The notes below the pieces were generated by a model. The model saw only the letters and a program-made list of their open reading frames with translations. It made no database searches and had not been told where the DNA came from. The position numbers and the translations under genes are program-made. From Streptomyces odontomachi (GTDB lineage: Bacteria > Actinomycetota > Actinomycetes > Streptomycetales > Streptomycetaceae), in NCBI RefSeq assembly GCF_024435355.1, contig NZ_JAMJWG010000011.1, forward strand, positions 248,001 through 312,000: a stretch of DNA of 64,000 nt, read 5' to 3'. Position 1 is the first letter of the stretch. Each line of letters opens with the position of its first letter. Shown here piece after piece: positions 1-8,068 of the stretch.

Positions 1-254
1 CCCCGGACCCGCTCGCCCTCCTCGTGGCCGTGGACGCCCTGCCGCCCACCGGATTCGAGCTGGGCGTCAAGGGCTGGGTGCCCACGGTCGAGCTGACCGC
101 ACACATCCGGGCGCTGCCGGCGCCGGGCCCGCTGCGGGTGGCGATCACCACGCGCAACCTCGCGGGCGGCTTCCTGGAGGAGGACGCCGAGGTCTGGGAC
201 AGCACGGACCGCCTGGTGGCGCAGTCCCGGCAACTGGCGCGGGCCCGCGTCTGA
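1..254 (+). CDS. Thioesterase family protein, C-terminal part (5' end outside window)
   Basis: This reading frame is open from the first base and stops with TGA at 252-254, so only about 83 C-terminal residues are present. The tail reads like the second hotdog half of TesB-like acyl-CoA thioesterases, with a segment describing a hydrophobic strand (TVELTAHIRALP), then a conserved WDSTDRLVAQSRQLARAR end typical of the family in actinobacteria. Such enzymes hydrolyse acyl-CoA to free acid and CoA in the cytoplasm. The catalytic region is not in the window. It converges on the TetR gene that follows, whose FabR-like character fits a fatty-acid neighbourhood, but that link is inference. Confidence 0.7.
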   Translation, partial: PDPLALLVAVDALPPTGFELGVKGWVPTVELTAHIRALPAPGPLRVAITTRNLAGGFLEEDAEVWDSTDRLVAQSRQLARARV

Positions 255-330
255 TCGAGCCCGCGGAGTCGGCCCCCCGACGGCATGCGCGAGCCCGTGC
301 GGCGCCGTGGCGGGGCGGGCGCCCTGACGG

Positions 331-948
331 TCAGTCGAGCCAGTGGCGGCGGCCCAGGCTGACCAGTCGCATCTGGCGGCGGGTCTGGGCCGTCACCTGT
401 TCCTCCGTGCCCGGTGGGGCGTCCAGGATGGCCGCGGTCGTCATCACCATGAGTTCCACGTAGAGCCGGGCGAGCATCAGCAGGTCGTCGTCGTTCCAGC
501 CCCGGGATTCGGGCTGCCGCGCCAGCTCGGCGCGTACCTCATGGGCGAACTGGGCCAGTTGCTTGGCGATCGCCTCCCGTACCGGCTGTACGCCTCCGTG
601 CAGCTCGCGGGCGATGAACCGGACGTGCGCCGGATACTGCTGCACGTGCCGGGTGAGCAGGTCGACGCTGCGGGCGATGCGCTCGTCGAGCCCGCCCGGC
701 GCGGCGAAGGTCACCCCGATCATCTGGTGCAGGCTGTCCAGCGCCTGGTCGACCAGCGCGACACCCAGCTCGGGGATGCCGGGGAAGTGCCGGTAGAAGG
801 CGGTGGGTGCGATGCCCGCCACTCGGGTGACCTCGCGCAGCCCCAGGCTGCTCAGGCTCTGGTCCTCCAGGAGCACCAGCGCGGCGTCGAGCAGGGCCTG
901 CCGGGTCTGCTCCTTCTGGGCCCGCCGCTTGCCGGTGGTGTGACTCAT
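331..948 (-). CDS. TetR family transcriptional regulator (FabR-like)
   Basis: A 205-residue regulator with a TetR N-terminal helix-turn-helix at about residues 15-60 (helix two and the recognition helix around LREVTRVAGIAPTAFYRHF) and an all-helical ligand-binding C-terminal domain. The length is normal for the family. The HTH ends in the usual YRHFPG signature. The C-terminal part resembles the FabR-like subgroup involved in fatty-acid regulation, which would suit the thioesterase on its 3' side, but the ligand cannot be read from sequence. Two operator-like palindromes sharing the half-site GAACAGTTG lie just upstream (957-982 and 1017-1040), suggesting autoregulation and control of the divergent small membrane gene at 1090. 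Confidence 0.9.
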   Translation of the reverse strand: MSHTTGKRRAQKEQTRQALLDAALVLLEDQSLSSLGLREVTRVAGIAPTAFYRHFPGIPELGVALVDQALDSLHQMIGVTFAAPGGLDERIARSVDLLTRHVQQYPAHVRFIARELHGGVQPVREAIAKQLAQFAHEVRAELARQPESRGWNDDDLLMLARLYVELMVMTTAAILDAPPGTEEQVTAQTRRQMRLVSLGRRHWLD

Positions 949-956
949 GCCATGTA

Positions 957-982
957 GTTAACAACTGTTCTCTGTAGTTGCA
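957..982. promoter_or_regulatory. Operator-like imperfect palindrome upstream of the TetR gene
   Basis: The segment contains CAACT and AGTTG arms around a 9-nt centre, and reads CAACTGTTC at 962-970. That is the exact reverse complement of the GAACAGTTG half-site found again at 1017-1025. It begins 8 bp upstream of the TetR start codon, so a bound repressor would block that promoter. Confidence 0.5.
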
Positions 983-1016
983 AAGCGGGGGAGCGGGTAC
1001 TCTGGAGCAAGTCGGT

Positions 1017-1040
1017 GAACAGTTGTAGTCACAAGTGTTC
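1017..1040. promoter_or_regulatory. 24-bp operator-like palindrome in the divergent region
   Basis: The arms read GAACA-N-TTGT and ACAA-N-TGTTC around a 4-nt centre, with 9 of 12 positions symmetrical. TetR-family dimers typically bind sites of this size and symmetry. It lies between the TetR gene and the gene starting at 1090 and shares a half-site with 957-982, so the TetR product is the likely ligand. Confidence 0.55.
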
Positions 1041-1089
1041 GCCGAATAGGTTCGCCGAACCTTGGATCCGACTTCCGAGAGGGGCCCTC

Positions 1090-1248
1090 ATGCTGTTCCT
1101 CGTCGTGGCCCTGCTGATGCTGGGCGTCGTGCTGGGCGCCGTCGCCCACGCCCCGCTGTCCGTCAGCGCCGTCGCCGCCGCCGTCATCGCGGTCTGGCTC
1201 GCCGTCTTCGCCGTGCGCGAGCGACGCGCCCGCCGCCAACGCCACTGA
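1090..1248 (+). CDS. Small hypothetical membrane protein (52 aa)
   Basis: The ATG at 1090 is preceded by a GAGAGGGG ribosome site, which favours it over an in-frame start at 1015 that would run through the operator. The product is about 52 residues: two hydrophobic segments (roughly residues 2-20 and 22-40) followed by a basic tail ending RERRARRQRH, so a two-helix inner-membrane protein with a cytoplasmic positive C-terminus is likely. No family is recognised. It is divergent from the TetR gene across two shared palindromes, so it may be that repressor's target. Confidence 0.55.
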   Translation: MLFLVVALLMLGVVLGAVAHAPLSVSAVAAAVIAVWLAVFAVRERRARRQRH

Positions 1249-1402
1249 TCCTGCTGCCGACCGGCGACGGGTACGAGCCGGTTCCGCACCGGCCCGCGTA
1301 GCCGTGTACGGGCGGGGCCCGTGCTGACCGCACCGTTCCCACCGCCGCTGATCCGCACCGATCCCTTCTGACATCCACCCTGATCCGACTGGAGTCCGCA
1401 CC

Positions 1403-1684
1403 ATGGCACTCACTGCACCGCGTCGCGGCACCGAGCCGGCGCCGCGGGGCCGGGACGCCGACGGCATGGCCGTCGCCTCGTTCGTGCTCGGCCTGCTCGG
1501 TCTGCTCGTCGCCAACCTCTTCCTCGGCCCGGTGTCCGTCGCCCTGGCCCTGCTCGCGCTGGCGCGCGGCACCAACCGCCGGGGGCGCGCGATCCTCGGG
1601 CTCGCCCTGGGCGTGGCCGACCTCGTCGTCCTTGCCGTGCTCGTCCTCGGCGACCACACCCTGTCCTGGGGCCTCACGGGCTGA
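1403..1684 (+). CDS. DUF4190 domain-containing small membrane protein
   Basis: This 93-residue protein has a polar N-terminus of about 24 residues, then two hydrophobic helices (about 25-52 and 63-84) separated by a short basic loop (RGTNRRGR). The motif MAVASFVLGLLGLL and the following gly-rich turn match DUF4190 proteins, which are common in Streptomyces, are integral to the membrane and have no assigned function. The ATG at 1403 follows a GGAG-containing segment at a normal distance. It runs in the same direction as the gene at 1090 and the cysteine desulfurase. Confidence 0.75.
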   Translation: MALTAPRRGTEPAPRGRDADGMAVASFVLGLLGLLVANLFLGPVSVALALLALARGTNRRGRAILGLALGVADLVVLAVLVLGDHTLSWGLTG

Positions 1685-1818
1685 CGGTCCCGGGTTCCCG
1701 CCGGGCGCACCGGGGCCGCGGTGGCGAGGCGGTCGTGCCGCGAGCCGGCCGGCGATGGCCGAACGGCGACCGAGCGCCCGACGGTCGAGCGCACCGGGGC
1801 CGTAGAATCGAGGCCACC

Positions 1819-2982
1819 ATGGCTTACCTCGACCACGCCGCGACCACGCCCATGCTCCCGGAGGCGGTCGAGGCGATGACCGCCCAGCTCACCCGCACCG
1901 GAAACGCCTCGTCCCTGCACGCCGCCGGACGCCGGGCACGGCGCACCGTCGAGGAGGCGCGGGAATCGCTCGCCGAGTCACTCGGGGCCCGTCCCAGCGA
2001 GGTGGTGTTCACCTCCGGCGGCACCGAGGCGGACAACCTCGCGGTGAAGGGTCTCTACTGGTCGCGCCGTGCGGCCGACCCGGCCCGCACCCGCGTCCTG
2101 GCCAGTCCCGTCGAGCACCACGCCGTCCTGGACGCCGTGCAGTGGCTCGCCGACCACGAGGGTGCGACCGTCGAATACCTGCCGGTCGACCCGGTGGGCC
2201 GGGTGCACCCCGAGGCGCTCCGCGAGGCCATCGAGCGAAATCCGGACGACGTCGCCCTGGCCACCGTCATGTGGGCCAACAACGAGATCGGCACCCTCCT
2301 GCCGATCCGTGAACTCGCCGACGTCGCCGACGAGTTCGGCATACCCCTGCACGCCGACGCGGTGCAGGCGGTCGGCCAGGTGCCGGTGGACTTCGGCGCC
2401 AGTGGCCTCGCCGCGCTGACGGTGTCCGGCCACAAGATCGGCGGCCCGTACGGCATCGGGGCGCTGCTGCTCGGTCGCGACCACAGCCCCGTGCCGGTGC
2501 TGCACGGCGGCGGCCAGGAGCGTCACGTGCGCTCCGGGACCCTGGACGTGCCCGCGGCGTGCGCGTTCGCGGTGGCCGCGCGGTTGGCCACCGAGCGGCG
2601 CGCGGAGTTCGCGCGGGACATCGGCGCGCTGCGGGACGAGTTGATCGACGCGATACGCAAGGCGGTGCCGGAGGCGATCCTCGGCGGCGACCCCGTCGAC
2701 CGGCTGCCCGGCAACGCCCACTTCATCTTCCCCGGCTGCGAGGGCGACTCGCTCCTGTTGCTGCTCGACGCGCAGGGCATCGAGTGCTCCACCGGCTCCG
2801 CGTGCACCGCCGGGGTGGCCCAGCCCAGCCATGTGCTGCTGGCCACCGGCTGTGATCCCGACCTGGCCCGCGGCACCCTGCGCTTCTCGCTCGGGCACAC
2901 CTCCACGGGCGCGGACGTGGCAGCGGTCGCCGAGGCGATCGGTCCGGCGGTCGAACGCGCACGGTCCGCCGGGCTGACGTGA
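1819..2982 (+). CDS. Cysteine desulfurase (IscS/NifS-like)
   Basis: A 387-residue class V PLP enzyme that converts cysteine to alanine and an enzyme persulfide, supplying sulfur for thiolated tRNA and Fe-S clusters. The N-terminus YLDHAATTP is the family signature. The PLP-binding lysine lies in SGHKIGG (about Lys206), and the persulfide cysteine in GSACTAG (about Cys329) sits on the mobile loop seen in group I enzymes. The ATG at 1819 starts directly at the conserved N-terminus. A longer upstream extension is Arg-rich and unlike the family. mnmA lies 2 kb downstream on the same strand, so it probably feeds sulfur to 2-thiouridine synthesis, although two minus-strand genes separate them. Confidence 0.95.
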   Translation: MAYLDHAATTPMLPEAVEAMTAQLTRTGNASSLHAAGRRARRTVEEARESLAESLGARPSEVVFTSGGTEADNLAVKGLYWSRRAADPARTRVLASPVEHHAVLDAVQWLADHEGATVEYLPVDPVGRVHPEALREAIERNPDDVALATVMWANNEIGTLLPIRELADVADEFGIPLHADAVQAVGQVPVDFGASGLAALTVSGHKIGGPYGIGALLLGRDHSPVPVLHGGGQERHVRSGTLDVPAACAFAVAARLATERRAEFARDIGALRDELIDAIRKAVPEAILGGDPVDRLPGNAHFIFPGCEGDSLLLLLDAQGIECSTGSACTAGVAQPSHVLLATGCDPDLARGTLRFSLGHTSTGADVAAVAEAIGPAVERARSAGLT

Positions 2983-3055
2983 CGGCCGGGCGCGGCACGG
3001 CCGGGAGCGGCACGCGGCGAGCGGCCGGCCGGCCATCCGGGCACGCAGCGAACGA

Positions 3056-3093
3056 CCGGTGATCCGGCGCGCACGAACGCGTCGGATCACCGG
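3056..3093. terminator. Bidirectional hairpin between convergent genes
   Basis: A perfect 11-bp stem CCGGTGATCCG / CGGATCACCGG (3056-3066 and 3083-3093) with a 16-nt loop lies between the cysteine desulfurase stop and the convergent LPMO stop. There is no T-tract, as is usual for Streptomyces terminators. Confidence 0.7.
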
Positions 3094-3111
3094 CCCTGGC
3101 CCTGCCGGGAG

Positions 3112-3627
3112 CTACTGCACGTTCAGGTCGATGCAGTTGTAGAACGCGTTGGGAGTGTCGTAGACGTTCCACACCGCAAGAATCGTCACATGCCCGGACG
3201 TGGGCACCGTGACGGTGTGGGACAGCGTCGTCGGCGGCTGCTTACCGCCGTCGTCGAACTGTGCGATCTTCTGGCCACCGAGGATGAAGTACTGCCAGTC
3301 GCGGGTGGCGTGGTTCGCCTGGATGGTCCAGGTGAACGTGACCGAGCGGCCGACGTTCGTGTAGACCCAGGGCTTGCTGTTGTCGTTGAGGTCGGGGAAC
3401 CGGGAGTTGCCGCCGCTGCACGTCGTTCCGCCCTTGGGGGCCTCCACGCTCCAGGGCTCGTACTGGATCTGGCCGCAGCTCACGGTGTGGTTGTAGCACT
3501 GGGCCGGGCGGCTCGGCGGCGAGGAGATGTAGCCGTGGGCGTCGGCCGAGGCGGCCGGCAGGCTGATGGCGATGATGGGCGCAAGTGCGGTACCAGCCAG
3601 CACGGCCAGTTTGCGGGTCTTCTTCAA
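3112..3627 (-). CDS. Secreted lytic polysaccharide monooxygenase (AA10, chitin/cellulose-active)
   Basis: A secreted copper enzyme of family AA10 (formerly CBM33), about 171 residues, oxidatively cleaving crystalline chitin or cellulose. The TTG at 3627 is chosen because AAGGAG sits 6-7 nt upstream and the peptide then begins LKKTRK, a proper signal-peptide n-region followed by a hydrophobic core ending AASADA. Cleavage exposes the N-terminal histidine of HGYISSPPSRP, the first arm of the copper histidine brace. A second histidine occurs in QANHATRDWQYF, and the axial aromatic in NAFYNC. It is a single-domain form without a binding module. The coordinate 3675 would be a longer but implausible start. 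From memory it is not part of the conserved backbone, so possibly acquired. Confidence 0.93.
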   Translation of the reverse strand: MKKTRKLAVLAGTALAPIIAISLPAASADAHGYISSPPSRPAQCYNHTVSCGQIQYEPWSVEAPKGGTTCSGGNSRFPDLNDNSKPWVYTNVGRSVTFTWTIQANHATRDWQYFILGGQKIAQFDDGGKQPPTTLSHTVTVPTSGHVTILAVWNVYDTPNAFYNCIDLNVQ

Positions 3628-3808
3628 CGTGGGCTCCTTCACGGGAGCCGCCTGGTCAGAGCCCGAGCGGCACACGGACGGCGCGCTCGGCGGCCGGGCG
3701 GATCCTGTAGCCGGGAAGTGGGGGAACGGATGGATCGCATGGCTGCGTTACGCCTGCCCCCAGGCGTTCGTCGCCCGCAAAAGCGCGGCCTGCGTCCATC
3801 TGACCGGC

Positions 3809-3836
3809 ACCCTAGCAGTTGTCTGCACACGGTCAA
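3809..3836 (-). promoter_or_regulatory. Candidate promoter for the LPMO gene
   Basis: On the minus strand TTGACC (3836-3831) is followed after 16 bp by TAGGGT (3814-3809). The -35 matches the vegetative consensus well and the -10 poorly. It lies about 180 bp upstream of the LPMO start. No clear DasR-type palindrome was seen between the two. The rest of 3676-3978 holds no gene that I can support. Confidence 0.35.
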
Positions 3837-3977
3837 AAGCTGGTATTCGGACGGTCATCGAACGGCATGCGGAGGTGCTCGGACGGGGCGCATGAGGCCA
3901 GATGCGCACGATGGGCCGACCCCGCCCCGGGGGCCCGCACGGACCCGGAGGACGGGGGCGTGGCACGATGGGAGGCC

Positions 3978-4218
3978 CTAGGTCCTGTCGTCAAACTCCC
4001 GTCGTTGCCCGAAGGGCGGTCCGGCGGCGTCAGGTGCGTGCTCTGGGGGTCCCCCCTGCTCGAAGAGCTTGGGGGAGCGCCGGGCACGAGTCCGCGTACG
4101 CATGGGGGCACCTCCCACGCCGTTCAGGCAGTGGGGGAGTACGTGGGCTTGTGCCCGGTGCGGCGAGAGTGCGTGCATGACGCCGCCGGGCAGACGGGAG
4201 TTTGACGACAGAACCTAG
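3978..4218. mobile_element. Miniature inverted-repeat element 1 (MITE-like, 233 bp plus CTAG duplications)
   Basis: The 22-bp terminal inverted repeats (3982-4003 and 4193-4214) begin GTCCTGTCGTCAAACTC and differ at one position. Both ends are flanked by CTAG (3978-3981 and 4215-4218), looking like a 4-bp target duplication of the YTAR type used by IS5-group elements. The interior is itself a long imperfect palindrome (around 4018-4045 against 4165-4192) and encodes no transposase, so it would need one in trans. The right-hand CTAG contains the TAG stop codon of the amidase gene. A degenerate inverted copy lies at 15315-15544. Confidence 0.75.
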
Positions 4219-4916
4219 TCGCCGCGTGCCGCGTCCGCTGCCTGCCTGACCAGCCGTAGGTAGTGGTCCCAGTCCCAGTGCGGCCCCGGGTCGGTGTGGT
4301 CGGCGCCGGGGACCTCGGAGTGGCCGATGATGTGCGTACGGTCGACCGGGATGTCGTACCGGCCGCAGATCCGTGCGGTCAGCCGCGCGGAGGCCCGGTA
4401 CATCACGTCAGGGAACGACGGGTCCGTCACGTAACCCTCGTGCTCGATGCCCACGCTGCGTTCGTTGTAGCCGCGGTTGCCGGCGTGGAAGGCGACGTCG
4501 AGCTCGCGGACGAACTGCGTGATGTGGCCGTCCCTGCCGACCAGGTAGTGCGCGGACGCACGGTGCTGCGGGTCCTGGAAGGCCCTGACGGCGCTGCGGT
4601 AGCTGCCCTGGGTGACATGGATGACGACGCGGTCGATGGCGTAGTCGTCGGGACGGTCGGCGCGCCGCCAGTTCGCCGGGGAGGCGGCGGTCCATGCGGC
4701 GCCGGAGAAGTCCACGGCGCCCGGGGTGCGGGGCTTGTCGATGCCGGGCAGCCGCCACCACACGCGCCGTAGCTCCTCCATGGCGAGTCCGGCCGCGGCC
4801 AGCACGCCGAGGCCGCCGGCGATCACCGCGGTGCGGCGGCCGATGCCCTGGGTCTGCGCCCCGGAGCCGCCGCTCTGCCCGGGCCCCCGCGCGGGGCCCC
4901 CAGGCTTGGTCGTCAT
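4215..4916 (-). CDS. N-acetylmuramoyl-L-alanine amidase (amidase_2), membrane-anchored or secreted
   Basis: A 233-residue zinc amidase of the PGRP/amidase_2 fold that cuts the bond between muramic acid and the stem peptide in the cell wall. The ATG at 4916 has a GGACAAGGAC ribosome site and gives an N-terminus MTTKPGGPARG followed by a hydrophobic segment (AVIAGGLGVLAAAGLAME), perhaps a Tat-like signal or anchor (GRRTAV precedes it). The catalytic domain runs from about residue 75. Zinc-ligand candidates are the histidines in VVIHVTQG, AFHAGNRG and ADHTDPGPHW. Its TAG stop is inside the CTAG bordering element 1, so the element touches but does not shorten the protein. Confidence 0.92.
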   Translation of the reverse strand: MTTKPGGPARGPGQSGGSGAQTQGIGRRTAVIAGGLGVLAAAGLAMEELRRVWWRLPGIDKPRTPGAVDFSGAAWTAASPANWRRADRPDDYAIDRVVIHVTQGSYRSAVRAFQDPQHRASAHYLVGRDGHITQFVRELDVAFHAGNRGYNERSVGIEHEGYVTDPSFPDVMYRASARLTARICGRYDIPVDRTHIIGHSEVPGADHTDPGPHWDWDHYLRLVRQAADAARGD

Positions 4917-5056
4917 GTCCTTGTCCGTTCCCCCGGCTTCGGGACGGTGGCGCCCTGGGTCTCGTCCCTGGCGGTAACCCTCGACGCTGCCCCTCCGTCT
5001 GCCCAACGGATATCCGGCGGCACCGGTTCCCCCGCGCCCCGTACCCTGGATGCGTT

Positions 5057-6244
5057 ATGACTGAGATCCCGCAGCACCCGGCACCGGACCCGGCCGCCTC
5101 GGCCCCCACTCAGGACCGGGCACGGGTCCGAGCGCCACAGCGCCCGCTCCGTGTGCTCGCCGCCATGTCGGGCGGCGTGGACTCCGCCGTCGCCGCCGCC
5201 CGTGCCGTCGAGGCCGGGCATGACGTGACCGGGGTGCACCTCGCGCTGTCGGCGAATCCGCAGTCGTTCCGCACCGGCGCACGCGGCTGCTGCACCATCG
5301 AGGACTCCCGCGACGCCCGGCGGGCCGCCGACGTCATCGGCATCCCGTTCTACGTGTGGGACCTCGCCGAGCGTTTCCGCGAGGACGTGGTGGAGGACTT
5401 CGTCGCCGAGTACGAGGCCGGCCGCACCCCCAACCCCTGCCTGCGCTGCAACGAGAAGATCAAGTTCGCCGCGCTCCTGGACAAGGCGCTGGCCCTCGGC
5501 TTCGACGCGGTGTGCACCGGCCACTACGCGCACGTCATCACACGTGAGGACGGCTCCCGCGAGCTGCATCGCGCCTCTGACCTGGCCAAGGACCAGTCGT
5601 ACGTCCTCGGGGTGCTCGACGAGCAGCAGCTCGCGCACGCGATGTTCCCGCTCGGTGACACGATCACCACCAAGGAGGAGATCCGCGCCGAGGCCGAGCG
5701 CCGCGGACTCGCCGTGGCGCGCAAGCCCGACAGCCACGACATCTGCTTCATCGCGGACGGCGACACCCAGGGCTTCCTGGCCCGCCGCCTGGGCACGGCC
5801 CCCGGCGACATCGTCGACGAGTCGGGCACCAAGGTCGGCAGCCACGAGGGCGCCTACGGCTTCACCATCGGCCAGCGCAAGGGCCTGCGCATCGGCAACC
5901 CGGCGCCGGACGGCAAGCCGCGCTACGTCCTGGACATCTCGCCCGTGAACAACCGGGTGACGGTGGGCCCCGCCGCCGCCCTGGACGTCAGCGCCCTCAC
6001 CGCCATCCGGCCCCGCTGGTGCGGCACGCCCCCGACCGGCCCCGGCACCTACACGGCCCAGCTACGCGCCCACGGCGGCGAGACCGAGGTCACCGCCCAC
6101 CTCGACGCCGGCGACCTGAAGGTCACCTTCACGGAACCGGTCCGCGGTGTCGCCCCCGGCCAGGCGATCGTGCTCTACGACGACACGCGGGTGGTGGGGT
6201 CGGCGACGATCGCGTCGACGACGCGTGCCCCGGCACGGGTCTGA
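5057..6244 (+). CDS. mnmA: tRNA-specific 2-thiouridylase MnmA
   Basis: A 395-residue cytoplasmic enzyme that adenylates and then thiolates uridine 34 of the Lys, Glu and Gln tRNAs using persulfide sulfur. The PP-loop motif SGGVDS is at about residues 38-43. The first catalytic cysteine is in NPCLRCNEK (about Cys128) and the second in HDICFIADG (about Cys230). The ATG at 5057 is chosen because it gives a short polar leader before the PP-loop. A start further upstream would add over 100 Arg-rich residues. The cysteine desulfurase at 1819 is the likely sulfur donor. Confidence 0.96.
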   Translation: MTEIPQHPAPDPAASAPTQDRARVRAPQRPLRVLAAMSGGVDSAVAAARAVEAGHDVTGVHLALSANPQSFRTGARGCCTIEDSRDARRAADVIGIPFYVWDLAERFREDVVEDFVAEYEAGRTPNPCLRCNEKIKFAALLDKALALGFDAVCTGHYAHVITREDGSRELHRASDLAKDQSYVLGVLDEQQLAHAMFPLGDTITTKEEIRAEAERRGLAVARKPDSHDICFIADGDTQGFLARRLGTAPGDIVDESGTKVGSHEGAYGFTIGQRKGLRIGNPAPDGKPRYVLDISPVNNRVTVGPAAALDVSALTAIRPRWCGTPPTGPGTYTAQLRAHGGETEVTAHLDAGDLKVTFTEPVRGVAPGQAIVLYDDTRVVGSATIASTTRAPARV

Positions 6245-6269
6245 CACCCGCGCGGAGTGCGGCCGCCGT

Positions 6270-6599
6270 TCAGCCGGCCGCCACCTCCACCTCGTAGAAG
6301 CACAGGTGGTCCTTGATGGCCGCCACCTCCGGCTTCGGGTCCGGGTAGGCCCAGACGGTGTCGGGGGCGCCCGGCAGGGACCAGTACGAGGCGGTGCCCT
6401 TGAAGGGGCAGTGGGTGTGGGTCTCCGAGGGCGTCAGCAGGTCCGTGCGGACGTCCTGTGGGGGCAGGTAGTAGCGCGGGGGACAGCCGGTCTCGTGCAG
6501 CACCAGGGGGCGCTCGCTCTCCGCGACGACCTGGCCGTCCCGCAGCACCCGCACGCGCTCCGTGCCCTCTTCGATGGTGATCGTGTGTCCTTTGGCCAT
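6270..6599 (-). CDS. DUF427 domain-containing protein
   Basis: A 109-residue soluble protein matching the compact beta-rich DUF427 family. Diagnostic stretches include a strand-rich start (VRVLRDGQVVAES), the CPFKGTASYWS segment and a C-terminal FYEVEV strand. The function of the family is not established. The ATG at 6599 is used since upstream in-frame sequence overlaps the divergent gene. It is divergently transcribed from the LOG-family gene with only 51 bp between the two start codons, so their promoters must overlap or lie back to back. Confidence 0.88.
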   Translation of the reverse strand: MAKGHTITIEEGTERVRVLRDGQVVAESERPLVLHETGCPPRYYLPPQDVRTDLLTPSETHTHCPFKGTASYWSLPGAPDTVWAYPDPKPEVAAIKDHLCFYEVEVAAG

Positions 6600-6650
6600 A
6601 CCCGTAGAGCACCGTGAGGGCCGGATCTCTTCCCCCGTACGGTGGTCGCC

Positions 6651-7190
6651 ATGAACATCTGTGTCTTCCTCTCCGCCGCCGAGCTCGATGAGCGTTACAC
6701 CCGTCCCGCCCGCGAATTCGCCGAACTGATCGGGAAGGGTGGCCACACCCTGGTGTGGGGCGGCTCCGACGTGGGCCTGATGAAAGTGGTCGCCGACGGG
6801 GTGGCGGAGGCCGGAGGGCGGCTCCTGGGGGTGTCCGTGGAGTTCCTGGCCGACCGGGTCCGCAAGGTCTCCGACGAGATGGTGATCGCCCGCGACCTCG
6901 GCGAGCGCAAGAAGTTCCTCCTGGAGAAGGCCGACGCCGTCGTCGTCATGGTCGGCGGCACTGGCACCCTCGACGAGGCCACCGAAATCCTGGAGTTGAA
7001 GAAGCACGGCCACCACATCAAGCCCGTCGTACTGCTCAACACGGCCGGTTTCTACGACGGCCTCAAGCAGCAGTTCCAGCGCATGGAGGAGGAGGGCTTC
7101 CTGCCCCTGCCACTGACGGACCTGGTGTTCTTCGCCGAGGAGCCGGTGGGGGCGCTGGCCTATCTGGAGGAGTCGGCCGGCACGCAGTGA
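6651..7190 (+). CDS. TIGR00730 / LOG family protein (putative nucleotide phosphoribohydrolase)
   Basis: A 179-residue Rossmann-like protein of the lysine-decarboxylase-like LOG family. Characterised members release a nucleobase from a nucleoside 5'-monophosphate. The glycine-rich substrate loop appears as GGTGTLDE (usual pattern PGGxGTxxE), with Pro replaced by Val in VGGTGT. The N-terminus MNICVFLSA follows the family pattern, and KKFLLEKADA precedes the loop as expected for the conserved Arg/Lys region. The ATG at 6651 is preferred over a GTG three codons upstream. The exact substrate cannot be inferred. Confidence 0.88.
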   Translation: MNICVFLSAAELDERYTRPAREFAELIGKGGHTLVWGGSDVGLMKVVADGVAEAGGRLLGVSVEFLADRVRKVSDEMVIARDLGERKKFLLEKADAVVVMVGGTGTLDEATEILELKKHGHHIKPVVLLNTAGFYDGLKQQFQRMEEEGFLPLPLTDLVFFAEEPVGALAYLEESAGTQ

Positions 7191-7252
7191 GGCCGGGGCG
7201 GGCCGGGGATCGGAGCCGGTCGTGAGAGGGGTGGGACGGGGGTGATGCGACC

Positions 7253-7951
7253 ATGTCTGCCATGGCTACTCATGTGATCACCGGAGCCGGTGCCGGCATC
7301 GGCGCGGCCGTCGCCCGCCGGCTCCTGGCGCGCGGCGACGATCTGGTGCTGCTCGCGCGGGACGCCGGCCGTGCGAAGGAGCTGGCAGGCGAGTTCGCCG
7401 GCGCCCGTACGCTCGTCGGTGACCTCGCCGAGCCCGACCGGCTGTCCTGGGCCTTCTCCCACCAGAGCCTTCCCGAGCGGGTCGATTCACTGCTGCACAT
7501 CGCGGGCGTCGTCGACCTCGGACCGGTCGGCGACCTGACCACGCGCACCTGGCGTCACCAGCTGGAAGTCAATCTGATCGCGCCCGCCGAGCTGACCCGC
7601 CTCTTCCTCCCGCAGCTGCGCGTCGCCCGCGGTCACGTGGTGTTCGTCAACTCGGGCGCCGGCCTGTCCGCGAGCGCCGAATGGGGCGCGTACGCCGCCT
7701 CCAAGCACGGTGTGAAGGCCCTCGCGGACGCCCTGCGCCAGGAGGAGCACGCCGCCGGCGTCCGCGTCACCTCGGTCTACCCGGGCCGCACCGCGACGGC
7801 CATGCAGGAGAAGGTGCACCGCCAGGAGGGCAAGACGTACGACGCCGCCCGCTGGATCGACCCCGACTCGGTCGCCACCACCATCCTCACGGCCCTGGAC
7901 CTGCCACGCGACGCCCACGTCACCGACCTGACGGTCCGCCCCGGCCACTGA
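7253..7951 (+). CDS. SDR family NAD(P)-dependent oxidoreductase
   Basis: A classical short-chain dehydrogenase of 232 residues. The dinucleotide motif TGAGAGIG lies at about residues 10-17, LLHIAGV stands for the NNAG motif, the catalytic serine is in VNSGAGLSAS, and the YAASK motif supplies Tyr and Lys. Only the general reaction (alcohol-carbonyl interconversion) is predictable. The start at 7253 follows a G-rich tract, and a second ATG four codons later is possible. It runs in the same direction as the LOG gene 62 bp upstream and may be co-transcribed with it. Confidence 0.9.
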   Translation: MSAMATHVITGAGAGIGAAVARRLLARGDDLVLLARDAGRAKELAGEFAGARTLVGDLAEPDRLSWAFSHQSLPERVDSLLHIAGVVDLGPVGDLTTRTWRHQLEVNLIAPAELTRLFLPQLRVARGHVVFVNSGAGLSASAEWGAYAASKHGVKALADALRQEEHAAGVRVTSVYPGRTATAMQEKVHRQEGKTYDAARWIDPDSVATTILTALDLPRDAHVTDLTVRPGH

Positions 7952-8035
7952 ACCCGGACGGGCAGGGGCACGCACGCTGCACTCCTCCAGGCACGACAAC
8001 CCATCGCCCAGCGAAGGGCACGCACGGCGCACCTG

Positions 8036-8068
8036 AAAAGGGGCGCGGGGAACTGCGCGACCAGCCAC
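8036..8068 (+). repeat. Intergenic repeat (REP-like family), copy 1
   Basis: AAAAGGGGCGCGGGGAACTG with the following GCGCGACCAGCCAC is one arm of the palindromic unit repeated at 42.6, 53.2, 53.3 and, in degraded form, 63.6 kb. It lies after the SDR stop, and the following ACCGGCCGGTG stretch is also shared with the other copies. Confidence 0.7.
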
